The notes: a model not told the origin generated them from the letters alone. Counted from the first letter of the stretch, positions 21,601 through 32,451 are shown. The stretch: 64,000 nt of DNA from Taudactylus pleione (GCA_031769625.1 JAUIMM010000702.1:6504001-6568000), one strand, 5' to 3'. Translations and numbers: made by a program.

Positions 21601-22033
21601 AAAAACAGGTGTAGCCTTTTTAATTTTTATCCAAATGTAAAAAAGATATAACTAACATAGCTGCATATTTGCAACGTGGAAACCTTTATGCCTGCATATT
21701 TGAAATGTGGCAACCAACATGGCTACATTTTGTTAACTGGTCAATCAACATGGCTTAAATTGTTAACCGACTCAACTGCTATGGCTGCATTTTGTAAACT
21801 ATGCAAGCAACAAGCCAGCTTACTGTAAAAATTTCTATATAAAAATAGCATTGTCTTATACCAATATAAAACCTGCATTATCAAGTTTTCTGCCCCAATA
21901 GCTATGGTGCTCTGATATATGGTGGGTTAGAATGTGATGGGGAGGGACCAATGACTTGAACGGTCTGGACAGTTGGCTGGAGCAGAGGCTCGTCAGTAAG
22001 CCTTGTGGTGATTACCAGTTGTTTGGTTTTTAC
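21601..22033. other. Intergenic DNA with short degenerate repeats
   Basis: Loose repetition of ATGGCTGCATTTTGTAAAC-like and GGCTACATTTTGTTAAC-like phrases at 21655-21820, with about 50-bp spacing. No coding signal. Confidence 0.4.
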
Positions 22034-22184
22034 TAGGGATGTGCAGGCTCGGTTCTACTCGGTTCCGTTCGGTTCTTTTTACCGAATCTTATTGGCTATC
22101 CAAAACTCGTGACAGCTGAAACCCAATAAGATCCGGTAAAAAGAACCGAACGGAACCGAGTAGAACCGAGCCTGCACATCCCTA
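22034..22184. mobile_element. hAT-type foldback MITE, 151 bp
   Basis: Inverted repeats of over 50 bp start TAGGGATGTGCAGGCTCGGT and end in its complement. It is flanked by an exact 8-bp duplication GTTTTTAC (22026-22033 and 22185-22192). The very long matching arms with a spacer of roughly 30-40 nt suggest a recent insertion. It has no coding capacity. Confidence 0.9.
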
Positions 22185-22192
22185 GTTTTTAC

Positions 22193-23485
22193 CCCTTATC
22201 ACTGTTTCATATAGGATCCATAGCACGGATAGAACTGGCAATATGGGTGCAAAGATTATTGAACATATATCTGGAGGTATTTGGAGTCCTGCTCCACTTG
22301 GTAATTTGTCCAGATGAGAGAGACTTGATAGCCTTGGGCCTAACGACGATATCTAATTTTCTTAGGAGGTTGACTGCATTCGCCCTTGCTTGCTCTCACT
22401 GACTGCAGCCATTTGGGGGCTAGGGCTCAGGGGGGTGTCAGGGAGATTTAGGAAGCAGTCTGTCAACCCCATTAATCCATTGGGAATAGTAGAAAGCGGC
22501 ATGTAAGCAGATGATTCATTATACACAAAAAACACATGTAAAATGCAGTAATTGGAAATATCATCAGGGAATTAAATTGTGTTTTTTTTTTTTTTTTTTT
22601 TAGATAATTTATGGGCACCTGCCAAAGCAATTAAATAGTTTTTGGGAGTCCGCTAATTATCATGCTAGTCACGTCCACAAGCACCTGGTTAAACACATAA
22701 AGCGGCTGAACCTGTGTAAAGTCCTGGTTAGGGCACCCAAACCATAAACTTATCGTATGTTTCTGGTCGCCACCCAAGGAAGCTGCGAGCAGCGCCTCAA
22801 TTGAATTGCTCCGTCGGGAGCCCATTATTTAACTGTTAGCCCTGAGCAGTGTTATTGGGGTTTCTGAGCATCTTCCAATTACATCACTGAAACTAATAAG
22901 GAGATGCATTGGCCAGAAGGTTACAATTTAATATAATATATAGAATGATTGATTGTTCTGTGTAGTTGGTCACCCATGGACTATGAGGCGAGAGCTAAAA
23001 AATAATAGAGACTATGGAGTTGGCAGCAGGTGTTCCCCACATTGCATGCACAAAATGTGTTTAATAATAAAATCACTGTTGTGCTTATGTGAAAAGCTAC
23101 GACTAATGAAAGATGTTTTGCGGATCAACTCCAGTAGCATAGGTGCCCAGTTTTTCCAAACCACATTCACTACTAAAAAAAACAGCGCTGTGGCACACCT
23201 TGGACATTGCTTTATTTAATAATTAATGGAGAATAAAAAAAATTACATATAAATATAAGCTGAAATTTGCTATGTAAAAAAAAACAAGTTGGGTCTGTTT
23301 ATTACAATATGCAAAAAAATAAATTCAATGTATATAACAAACATCATTTACTAATAAAACACACAAATGTAAAAAAACGATGTATTGATCAAAATATTAT
23401 AAAATGTCTAAAAACATGTAACACCAGATATTCAAAAATAACCAGTAAGAATCGTGGTTTAATGCTGATTTATTTGTTAAAAGGA
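22193..23485. other. Intergenic DNA, no gene seen
   Basis: No coding domain was found. 23165-23470 is an AT-rich, unclassified repeat-like segment that begins ACAGCGCTGTGGCACACC and resembles 3980-4170. Poly(T) is present at 22579-22600. Confidence 0.4.
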
Positions 23486-23724
23486 GTGGATTTTTTTAGA
23501 CTTTCTTGGACTTCTGGTTCCAGGTTGCTTGGAGTGAGAAGATCCAGCTCAGAACGCCGCACTCATCCCGGTCACCTTGCTTTTTATCGGCTGCTTACAG
23601 CCTCTACAGACAACCCACTTTGCGGCCTACCTCTCCCGCGGCAGCGATGGAGCGCTATTTCTGGCAAAACGCAAATGGAATACCACAACAGCCGCGTCAG
23701 GAGAAATGACGGGTGGGTCCCAAC

Positions 23725-24325
23725 ATGGTGGCGGGGAAGGAGCAGGAGATAGATGCTGCTCTCTCTGCCTCCAGCAACCAGTCAAAGAATGTGAGTCAGC
23801 CCTGTAAAAAAACAAAAAAAAACAAAAGTGCTTCGTTCAGATGATACCCCAGTCACCTAAAATGATGTGGTAGAGGCTATAAAAGCCACAATAAGCCCTT
23901 TTATTAACACAAGCAGTGACAGAGATCACAGAACAGCTGCAGAAATTAATGCCGAGTCACAATTACTGAAAATGAAGCTGAACTACATGAGATTGACAGT
24001 CTCAAAACCACTGTTGGAGAGCTGCACACTGAAAACTGCTAGATATGGAATAAACCTTGATGATGTAGAAAATGGGTCTCGAAGAAATAATATACATTTA
24101 GTGGGGCTACCTGAATCGGTGAAGGCTCATTTTGTGAGCAACACACATTCCAATATTTTAGGTATAGAAGAAGAATGCAGAGATCTAGTCATTGAGAAAG
24201 TCCATAGTTGGCCCTACTCCTGCCTCATCATCAACCCGCCCCAGGGTAATCTTATTTATTTATTCCTCCAGGAAAATAAAATCCATCTTGTGGGAAAATC
24301 ACAAGCTATACATCTTCCAGGATTA
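23725..24325 (+). pseudogene. L1 ORF1 remnant, N-terminal part
   Basis: A start-like ATG at 23725 gives MVAGKEQEIDAALSASSNQS, followed by frameshifts. The frame 23867-24130 has a coiled-coil-like stretch and ends with INLDDVENGSRRNNIHLVGL, the DDLENRSRRNN-type junction of L1 ORF1 proteins between coiled coil and RRM. ORF1p is known as an RNA-binding chaperone. The rest is displaced past the hAT insertion. Confidence 0.72.
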
Positions 24326-24333
24326 CTCTGTGG

Positions 24334-25856
24334 CAGAGGCGTCACTAGGGTTGGTGTCACCCGGTGCTAGAACTCAGGATGACACCCCCCCTCAAAACAA
24401 AAAAAAAATATGAATTTACATATCAGAAAAAAAGCGCACACAAGCCTGGCTCAAATTTTCATTGGGTGCTGAAGTGACATAAGGATTCAATAGACATATA
24501 TCATACAAAAAATGTAAGATAGAGACCATCACACCACCATAAGTTGCAAAAAATATATATTTAACTGTCCATAATAAAGTGCATTAGCATATTTAGCAGC
24601 AAACGTATACAGAACGTGTATATATATATATATATATATAAACATATATAAACACACGCACACACAGCAGCAGGGGGTGCAGCATTCCACGCTATTACAG
24701 ATAACACAACTCTGGCACTAAATTTGAAACATTTCAGTGCTTGTTTAATCAGGTTAATTAACACAAAACGACTGTCACCTTAAATAGAAAACTACAATTC
24801 ACCACGTGTATGCAGAAGGCTGGACCGGGACCACTCACCCGGCGCAGCGTCTGTGACATCATCGCACCCTTATACTTTACCACAAGTAGTGCCCCTTATT
24901 CAGTGCGCCCAGTAATGCCCCTTGTTGTGCCCCTTATACAGTATCCCCAGTAATGTGTCTTATACAGTGCCCCTTATACAGTACCCCCAGAAGCGCCTGT
25001 TATGCAGTGCCCCAGCATTGCCCTTTAAGTTGTGCTCCCAGTAATGCCCCTTATACAGTGCCCTCAGTAGTGCGCCTTATACAATCACAGTGCAATGCCC
25101 CTTAAACTGTGCCCCCAGAAGCACTTCTTATGCAGTCCCCAAGAAATGCCCCTTAAGCTGTGCCCCCAGTAGTGCCCTTATACAGTGCCCCCAGTATTGC
25201 CTCTTATGCAGTGCCCCCAGTATTGCCTCTTATGCAGTGCCCCCAGCAATGCTCCTTAAGATGTGCCAGTAACGCCTCTTATGCAGTTCCCTTTAAGCTG
25301 TGCCCCCAGTATTGCCTCTCTTATGCAGTGCCCCCGGCAATGCCCCTTAAGCTGTGCCCCCTCCCCTGTGCAGTTAGTCAATACTTACCTCTCCTCTATT
25401 CATGACCTGCTGGCAAGCACTGGGTGTGTCCGGGGGTGCGCACTTAACTTGTCCTTCTTGACACGCAGCACACTGACAAGCCGGTAGTCCCTCCTCCATC
25501 AGGCTGAGCGGCTCCCAGTACAAGTGGAGCCAGCCTGCGCGATGACGTCATCGCGGCCGGAGTCCAGAACCACACACAAGCACAGAGATTCTCTGTGCCT
25601 GTGTGTGGCTCTGGACGCCGGCCGCGGTGTGAGAATGTGCAACTCACCCCCGGCGGCGGCGGGCAGAGCGGACCAGCGCGTGGCAGGGCGGACCTGCAGA
25701 TGTACAATAAAAGTGTCTCCAGCAGCTCGTGGTCGGCGGTGGTGCTGTGGGTGTGCGGCCTGCGGGTGTGACTTGCTGACCTTCTTGGTGTCACCCCCTT
25801 GAAGGGTGACACCCGATGCGGGCCGCACCCCCCGCACCCTCCTACTGACGCCACTG
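24334..25856. mobile_element. hAT-type non-autonomous element, 1.5 kb, in L1 ORF1
   Basis: Terminal inverted repeats are CAGAGGCGTCACTAGG at the left and GACGCCACTG at the right, with imperfect subterminal matches (GTGTCACCCGGTGC against GGTGACACCCGATGC). It is flanked by a perfect 8-bp duplication CTCTGTGG (24326-24333 and 25857-25864). Inside are a (TA)n/(CA)n microsatellite near 24618-24668, a tandem minisatellite (24880-25375), and a GC-rich right part with a hairpin around AGAACCACACACAAGCACAG (25560-25616). No transposase was found. Confidence 0.9.
24880..25375. repeat. Minisatellite inside hAT element
   Basis: Tandem, variable copies of a unit of about 25-30 bp such as CAGTGCCCCCAGTATTGCCT plus CTTATG or CTTATA. 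At least 15 copies are recognisable. The phrase CCCCCAGTANNGCCCC resembles the unit of the large array at 41326-64000 (CCCCCCAGTAGCAGTCCCC), but the unit lengths differ. Confidence 0.8.
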
Positions 25857-25860
25857 CTCT

Positions 25861-26079
25861 GTGGAACTTACAAGGGCTAGGAAAGCATTCTCGCCTGTCT
25901 GTACACAGCTTATAAAAAAAGGATGCAAATTTGGGTTTCTTTACCCAGCCAGGCTTAGGATTTACAACAGCTCCCCTTCTAATGACTTCCTCACTCCGGA
26001 TGATGCCATAGCATTTCTTAAGAAATTTCAGCTTATTCGGAAGCAGATTCTTCATGATCTCCCACCACTAGAAATCTGA
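25861..26079 (+). pseudogene. L1 ORF1 remnant, C-terminal part
   Basis: An open frame of 72 codons with FGFLYPARLRIYNSSPSNDF and a DAIAFLKKF segment, typical of the L1 ORF1 C-terminal domain. The first bases belong to the hAT target duplication. It continues the ORF1 part that ends near 24325. Confidence 0.75.
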
Positions 26080-26212
26080 ATTATAAGGGACGCTATTTTA
26101 TTTAATTGTGTCCAAACGAAAGTGATGGGTGAACCGGTGGGCAGACTAACAAAGCTGCAGGTAGGAGGTAATCAAAAAATAGGAGGTATCCTCACACCTC
26201 CATCAACATAGG

Positions 26213-26686
26213 ATAATATAAACAAATATTTGAAAACCTCCTTGTCTGCGCTGAATATATATAATAAATGCACAGACCTTAACCGGATTTCTGGTTCTCT
26301 TTCATATGAGATGTAAAATGCTCACATGTCCCCAGGGTTGATACCCCAAAATAAGGGGAAAACATATATAGTGAAGTATAGTTTAATACATATGACACAC
26401 AAAATAAACATAACATAGTCACATCCACATAAATAAAAGATAGAACATCTTCAGGACAAGAATGTCCACAAGAAGTTGAAAAGTGCATATAAAGCACCTA
26501 TGTAAAACATATGATAGATCCACACATATAAATGGAAATTTTCAAAACACGGGAATCCACAAATAGCTGGAGGGTAACAATTACCGGATTGGAGTAAAGG
26601 AGCTGTTAACGAACAGTCCTTGATAAGACAGATTGTATAAAGACACAGAAGTAGTCCCGGGAACTGCGCTGGTCTGGGCTTAGATC
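26213..26686 (-). repeat. Penelope inverted arm, left
   Basis: Near-exact reverse complement of 28644-29114. It starts ATAATATAAACAAATATTTG and ends GTCTGGGCTTAGATC. There are few mismatches and one longer gap, near 26617-26645. Confidence 0.85.
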
Positions 26687-26733
26687 ATAGAGACGGCATC
26701 AATGCAGTAACCAAGAGTCTGGATATTAGCACT

Positions 26734-27210
26734 ATGAATCTGAGTTTAAAGAATTTTATTATTGAAGGTGTGAATTTTATTTTAACAAATAATTATTTCA
26801 CATTCAAAGACGTATTTTATTTACAAAAGGTCCGGACCGCAATGGGCACCAGGTTCGCTCCCAGTTATGCAAATATATTTATGGGGCAATGGGAGATGGA
26901 CCATATTTGGAACAACAACCCCTTTGGAGCGAACCTGGTGTCCTGGTCTAGATACATAGACGACGTCTTTTTTATCTGGAGAGGTGATTTTGTCGTTTTT
27001 GGAAGAATTTTTTACATATTTAAATACTAATGTTTTAAATATAGATTTTACATTCACTAGTAGTACCACCTCAGTAAATTTTTTAGATATTACAATTTTT
27101 ATTGAAAATAATTCAGTACATATACGAAAAATTTTAACAAACCAACAGATTCAAATGCCTATATCCAAGCGAATAGCTGTCATCATTCGACATGGTTAAA
27201 GTTAATCGCT
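26734..27210 (+). pseudogene. Penelope-like reverse transcriptase fragment
   Basis: The frame 26734-27030 contains NNYFTFKDVFYLQKVRTAMG, APSYANIFMG and YIDDVFFIW, the palm motifs of Penelope RT with both catalytic Asp residues. A frameshift near 26990 moves the continuation (FLEEFFTYLNTNVLNIDFTF) to another frame. The N-terminal fingers are missing because the copy is 5'-truncated. The known role is target-primed reverse transcription. Confidence 0.85.
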
Positions 27211-27359
27211 GGTGGGCAGCTAAGAAGATTTAAGAGGAACTGCACAGACCAAAACATGTATCATGTTCAGGCAAGAGAGATGTGCACTACATTTACAGCA
27301 TAGGGCTATTCTGAAGATGTTTTAAACAAAGCCCTAGAAGAAGTAAGAGATATTCCAAG

Positions 27360-28022
27360 GGAAAACCTATTGGAGAACAAAATCAAAGTGAAAAGAAAGT
27401 GCCCCTTAATAGAATGGGCATTTGTAACTTCATACAATAGCCAGTATAAGAATATAGAAAAAGGCTCTTATTTACCTTCGAGACCGAAGTGTATTTATAG
27501 AAAAGCTCCAAACATTGGCACTAGCCTAGTTAGAAGTGCCTTCCCTCGAACAGATTCCGCATTGAGGATTTTTTTCTCTGTGGATTGTGTCTAGGCTGTA
27601 AAGAAATAAAAGGTGATGGCCAAAGCAAAATTACGGAAGTAACGATTAATGGACATAATTGTAAAATAAAAGATTTAGTTACATGCAACACTAAAAGCGT
27701 GATTTATGCGATAGAATGTAGCTGCTATCTGTATTACATTGGTAGAACCTCCAGGCCCCTTAAGGTACGAATTGGTGAGCACATTAGAAACATCAGAAGG
27801 GGTCTGGAGACCCATGCGTTATCAAATCTTTTTAAATTAATTCACAATAGTAACATGTCAGGCCTTAAATGCTTCATAGGACTCCAAAATATAAAGGGTC
27901 ACTGGCGTAGGAGGGACCTAGCCCAGCAATTGGCCCAGGCAGAAATGAAAAGTATTTTCAATTTAGGCACTTTGAAACCGGGAGGACTCAATCTCTACTT
28001 TGAGATAAAATGGTTTTTATAA
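27360..28022 (+). CDS. Penelope-like GIY-YIG endonuclease region
   Basis: The frame 27370-27594 (LIEWAFVTSYNSQYKNIEKG) is the linker. It passes, after a frame change, into an uninterrupted frame of 145 codons to a stop at 28020-28022. This has a Cys pair (CLGC), then IKDLVTCNTKSVIYAIECSC, YYIGRTSRPLKVRIGEHIRN, WRRRDLAQQLAQAEMKSIFN and PGGLNLYFEIKWFL. The Tyr pair of GIY-YIG, the Arg of GRTSRPLKVR and a later Glu are present. In this family the nuclease nicks the target DNA for integration. The domain looks intact, but no full-length protein can be made because the RT part is broken. Confidence 0.85.
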
Positions 28023-28552
28023 CGGGTATTTGTGGCCATAACACCTACTATATTATATGCACTTTATTGCACATTTGACACTTTTTCACTTTTATGTATT
28101 TTAATAAGTACTGTATCTATGTTTTTTTTGGAGTTTTATCTGATTATTAATTATGCTGTTTTTATTTACCGAGGTTTTGTGACTATCAAATGTCACATGA
28201 TAGAATGTAAAATATACCAACATTAAAGAAGCAAGAAAATAATGTACCACAGATTTATCCACATGTGGGAAAACGAAAAATACTTAATTTAAAGCCATTC
28301 AGAAACCAAAATATGATACAGCACTGTTTGTTTACATCACCTTGATGACAAAGCGGAAGTGACGTTATGCATCTGATTCCCTGTCAAAGACAACCGGAAG
28401 TATCGGGACTCCAACGGTACGCGATTGGTCGGGCGCAGCTAAGGATCATGGGACTTGTAGTTTGATTTCTGTCTAGTGATCAGCTGCGCCCGTGGCCATG
28501 CGATTGGAGGAGGGGGGTTTATTAGGTTAGGGAAAGGAGTGTGCACCATACT

Positions 28553-28598
28553 CACCTTGAAAAAGACCCCAGTCGGGTTGAAACGCGTTGGTGTCAGA
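28553..28598 (+). ncRNA. Hammerhead-like motif of Penelope element (degenerate)
   Basis: Just inside the right arm, CACCTTGAAAAAGACCCCAG is followed by TCGGGTTGAAACGC. A short stem (GACCC with GGGTT) lies between a CTTGAAAAAG segment and GAAAC. This has the layout of the CTGANGA-stem-GAAA core of the hammerhead ribozyme motifs known from Penelope-like elements, but the first segment departs from consensus, so activity is doubtful. Confidence 0.4.
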
Positions 28599-28643
28599 CG
28601 GGAGAACCACGGACGAGCAGGGAGTGCAGTGTCCGGCAGTGGA

Positions 28644-29114
28644 GATCTAAGCCCAGACCAGCGCAGTTCCCGGGACTACTTCTGTGTCTTTACACTCTGG
28701 CTTATCAAGGACTGTTCGTTAACAGCTCCTTTACTCCAATCCGGTAATTGTTACCCTCCAGCTATTTGTGGATTCCCGTGTTTTGAAAATTTCCATTTAT
28801 ATGTGTGGATCTATCATATGTTTTACAGAGGTGCTTTATATGCACTTTTCAACTTCTTGTGGACATTCTTGTCCTGAAGATGTTCTATCTTTTACTTATG
28901 TGGATGTGACTATGTATGTTTATTTTGTGTGTCGTATGTATTAAACTATACTTCACTATATATGTTTTCCCCTTACTTTTGGGTATCAACCCTGGAGACA
29001 TGTGAGCATTTTAAATCTCATATGAAAGAGAACCAGAAATCCGGTTAAGGTCTGTGAATTTATTATATATCTTCAGCGCAGACAAGGAGGTTTTCAAATA
29101 TTTGTTTATATTAT
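28644..29114 (+). repeat. Penelope inverted arm, right
   Basis: Near-exact reverse complement of 26213-26686, starting GATCTAAGCCCAGACCAGCG and ending ATTTGTTTATATTAT. Confidence 0.85.
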
Positions 29115-29637
29115 GCTATTTTATTTCATGTCCTGTAATAAATGTTTACAGTCCTCTATATCTCTATCACCCTGAAATATAAAGTTGAGATCTGTCGTGA
29201 CTAAAATTAACCCCTTCAAACCATGCTGGGACTTCAGTTCATATATACGTAAATATACCTTTCTGTCGGTTACACTGTTATATTTGAAATATGCTGATTT
29301 GGGATGAAATGGGAAGCTCCTCTTTCCTTCCTTCCCTCTTTCCTTCCTGGTTACTATCAAATATTCAAGTTCTCTATATTGATGTTTCATATACGGAAGT
29401 TGTGTCACCACATTCATTTGTGGCATGACAATTTGACTATCTCACTTCATTCTCTTTGTGTGTGTCCCTTTTTTCATTTTTTTGCTTTATATTATTACTC
29501 TTCCCTCTTGTGTGTTCCCTCCCTTTCCTAACCTCCACAACCCAGAAGCTGTCATTAGAATATTTTCTGTGTCTCAATTCTGGGTTTCTAGACATATATA
29601 TTGTATATTTCCTATGATGTCTAAGATATGACCTATA
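29115..29637 (+). other. Sequence between Penelope element and L1 ORF2
   Basis: No domain recognised. It is pyrimidine-rich in part (TTTCCTTCCTTCCCTCTTTC near 29321-29346). It is probably L1 inter-ORF sequence plus possible Penelope-adjacent DNA. Confidence 0.4.
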
Positions 29638-31470
29638 TTACAGTTGGAATATCGGAGGAATAAATTCTCCGGCCAAAAGTGTTATTGTATTTACAGAAAC
29701 AAAAAGATATTTTCTTTCTACAAGAGAAACACCGTATTCCCTCCGAAGTTATTAAGCTTCAGAGAATGCAATGGTCTCTCATAGCAGCTGCCTCCTATAA
29801 CTTGAAGGCTAGAAGCGTGGCAATCCTTTAATATTCAAGTTACATCGTTAACGGTAGACCCTCATGGTCGATTTGTGATAGCGGTTGTATCTTTATTTAG
29901 TCACTCCTATCTTTTATGTAATGCATATTCCCCTATTTTTTATTCTAAACCCCTTTTTTTTTTTAAATCATTTCTGATATCACCCCTCACATGGATATTC
30001 CAATTATTTTAGGTGCTGATTTCAATTTAGTTTCTTCCTTATACCTAGATAGGTCCAATACGTCTACTAAAACACCTCCCAAACTAGGCATCCCAACATT
30101 ATCTCAACAACTTCAATCAGTAGATGTTTGGAGGGCCTTACTCCCCACAGAAAGACTACACCTGCCTATCCGCAGCTCATAACACATTATCCAGGATTGA
30201 CTATACCCTAATTTCTCACTCTATACTTCCACAGGCATCTTCTGCCAACATTACAGCAATAAGTATATCTGATCATGCACTCATAACTGTTACCCTGCGT
30301 CTGTACTCAGATAAAGGTCCATATAAACATTGGAGATTCCCCTCCCATCTTACTCATTCTGTTAAATTCCGTAATAGATTAGAGTTGGCCTGGGAAGAAT
30401 ATAGAAATAACAAATCCTTATTTAGACACTGATCCAATGTTATTCTGGCAGGCAGAAAATTCAGTCCTCAAATGTGAAATAATCTCTCATGGAGCTAATA
30501 CTAATAAAATATATGCACAGTCTTACACACAACTCCAAACCGCTCTAACAGACTCATACCAAAGTTTTAAAACACTCCCAAATTATTTAACCAGACAAAA
30601 CTATTTGTTGGCAAAAACTCACTTTGACGAACTTCTTCAAACCATGGGCGACTGATTTAGTTATTCTCAATTAATTATCTCTTTCACAAATTTGGTAACA
30701 AAACAGGATGATTATTTACCAACCTCCTTAAAGGTTCCAATCCACCAATGGTGGTACATCCACTTAACTTACCGAACAGCTGTATTACAACATCTGATGC
30801 CCAAATTGCAGATGTCATGTGTACATTCTATAAATCCCTATACTCTTCATCCCCTAAGCTACCTTCAAATGAGATGTCTGCAGAATCATCCACAGACCAA
30901 CTGTAGAGCTCCCTGCCCTATCCAGCTGTTCCCCCAGATTTACTCTGAACGTTAACAAATCCCATAACAATAGAAGGTCACGTTAGCAATTGCAATCTGA
31001 AAACAAATAAAGCTCCTGGCCCAGATGGACTGAATAGTGACTTTTACAAAATATTATCACCCAAAATCATAGAAGTCCTAGTTCTGGTCTTTAACACCAT
31101 AATCTCCACTAAGACCCTTTCTCTATATTTTAATTCAGCCCTGCTCAAAGTTCTCCCGAAACCAGGTAAAGACCTAGCTCTTCCGAGCTCATATAGACCA
31201 ATATCCTTACTTAACCTGGATTATAAATTGTTAACGAAAACTAGCTGACAGACTGAAAATAATTCTCCCCTATATTATTGATGATGACCAGACTGGCTTC
31301 ATATGGGGACGCCACTCGGTGGTAAATGTGAGACGTGTATTGGCTGCAATCCTGGGACAGGCATGGTTTTCTCACTCGATGCAGAGAAAGCATTTGACCT
31401 CATCTCTTGGCAACATTTGTTCTCTGCCATGTCTGCCTTCGGATTCCCATCTTTACATTGTATGTAAATT
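29638..31470 (+). pseudogene. L1 ORF2 remnant (endonuclease and partial RT)
   Basis: Apurinic-endonuclease-like domain: a YSWNIGGINSP start near 29640, DIFFLQEKH near 29703, IILGADFNLVSSLYLDRSNT (30003-30062), SVDVWR (30119-30136), DYTLISHS and ISDHALITVTLRL (to about 30303). The RT begins with KAPGPDGLNSDFYKIL (about 31008-31055) and SSYRPISLLNLDYKLL, then QTGF and FSLDAEKAFDLISWQHLFSA. It ends at about 31465 without the RT FADD motif. Multiple stops and frameshifts are present. The known function is nicking and target-primed reverse transcription; this copy is dead. Confidence 0.85.
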
Positions 31471-31505
31471 GATTTTTTGAAAATAATAAACAGATTTAAA
31501 AACAA

Positions 31506-31746
31506 AAAAGTTTTCTATACTCATTTATATATGTCTCTTCATTAGTGTTTCCTCCAGTCTATAAAACGCAGATATGAATAAGCAAACAAGCACTTTTTGA
31601 ACTCCACAGGCAGAATTAATTTAATAAATTGAGATTAGACAGTCTTTAAAAAAGCATGTGTATATATATTTTACAATATTCCCTATGCCGCATCCGATTG
31701 GGGATTAATAACCGTTCTCAACAGTAGAATGCAAGTGTAGGAAGGG
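31506..31746. other. Intergenic DNA, nothing recognised
   Basis: AT-rich sequence between the L1 3' end and a foldback element. Confidence 0.4.
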
Positions 31747-32177
31747 TACAGCACTCAATCGCGTGTGGACAATATAATTGATGTCCTTCGACTCTAATGT
31801 TCCACAAATATAGCAATTGAGAAGACTAACCATGTATATCGTCCTGACACTCACCAGTGAACACTGGGTCCCGTTATCATCGCGGCAGGGTCGGCCCTCT
31901 TGCACCGCGTCCCCCGGCTTGTGACCAGCTGTTCCAGGAAGTTGCAGGCACAGACATCTCAGGCAGACACTTCCAGGCTGTGCATATTGGACCGTCACCA
32001 AACAGCTGGTCACAAGCCGAGGGACGCGGTGTAAGAGAGCAGACCGATAACGGGACTCTGTGTTCACTGGTGAGTGTCAGGATGATATACATGATTCGTT
32101 TTCTCAATTGCTAAATTTGTGGGACATTAGAGCCGAAGGAAATTAATTATATTCTCCACACACGATTCAGTGCTGTA
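31747..32177. mobile_element. Long-arm foldback element, 431 bp
   Basis: Arms 31747-31933 and 32001-32177 are reverse complements with scattered mismatches (left starts TACAGCACTCAATCGCGTGT; right ends CACGATTCAGTGCTGTA). The spacer is 67 nt. The arms carry GACACTCACCAGTGAACAC and ACCGCGTCCC strings. No transposase and no clear target duplication, so the superfamily is unknown. Confidence 0.8.
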
Positions 32178-32308
32178 TTTTAAACCACCTTTAGCCTCCA
32201 CAAAATATCTGAGACACAGCATTATCAGAACCCTACAATCGCCTATATAATTCTAACTATCCACCCTGCTTGCCACTATTAGACCAATGAACTAGGTCTT
32301 GGCCAAAC

Positions 32309-32443
32309 CAGTTGTGTCATACTATGGCCATCCAGCTGCAGTGGAACTACACATCCCAGCATGCCCTAAGAGCAAAACTGTGGCAGTGCATGCTGGGATG
32401 TGTAGTTCCACTGCAGCTGGATGGCCTGATTTTGACACCACTG
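32309..32443. mobile_element. hAT-type foldback MITE, 135 bp
   Basis: Ends CAGTTGTGTCA and TGACACCACTG, and long inner arms (GGCCATCCAGCTGCAGTGGA and its complement). It is flanked by GGCCAAAC (32301-32308) and GTCCAAAC (32444-32451), an 8-bp duplication with one mismatch. Confidence 0.85.
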
Positions 32444-32451
32444 GTCCAAAC

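Larger units (their letters stand above)
26213..29114 (+). mobile_element. Penelope-like element with inverted terminal arms
   Basis: Two arms, 26213-26686 (474 bp) and 28644-29114 (471 bp), are near-identical reverse complements. They enclose a 5'-truncated Penelope-type coding region (RT then GIY-YIG nuclease, plus strand). Inverted pseudo-LTRs at the ends of a 5'-truncated body are a known arrangement for Penelope-like elements. The RT has a frameshift and the linker has stops, but the nuclease frame is open. It lies within the L1 between ORF1 and ORF2. Confidence 0.85.
23490..31505 (+). mobile_element. L1-type LINE, split by two insertions
   Basis: The order on the plus strand is ORF1 N-terminal part (23725-24325), a hAT insertion (24334-25856), ORF1 C-terminal part (25865-26079), a Penelope-like element (26213-29114), ORF2 endonuclease and partial RT (29638-31470), then AATAAACAGATTTAAAAACAAAAAAG at the 3' end. 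The RT stops before the catalytic FADD box, so an internal deletion removed the rest of ORF2. The 5' start is approximate. Removing the two insertions restores a normal L1 gene order, which is strong evidence that they are one element. Confidence 0.75.

Noticed and set aside
25444..26055. 203-codon minus-strand open frame across the hAT right end and L1 ORF1
   Set aside because: It overlaps the hAT end, the target duplication and the L1 ORF1 coding sequence on the other strand. The product has no recognised domain.
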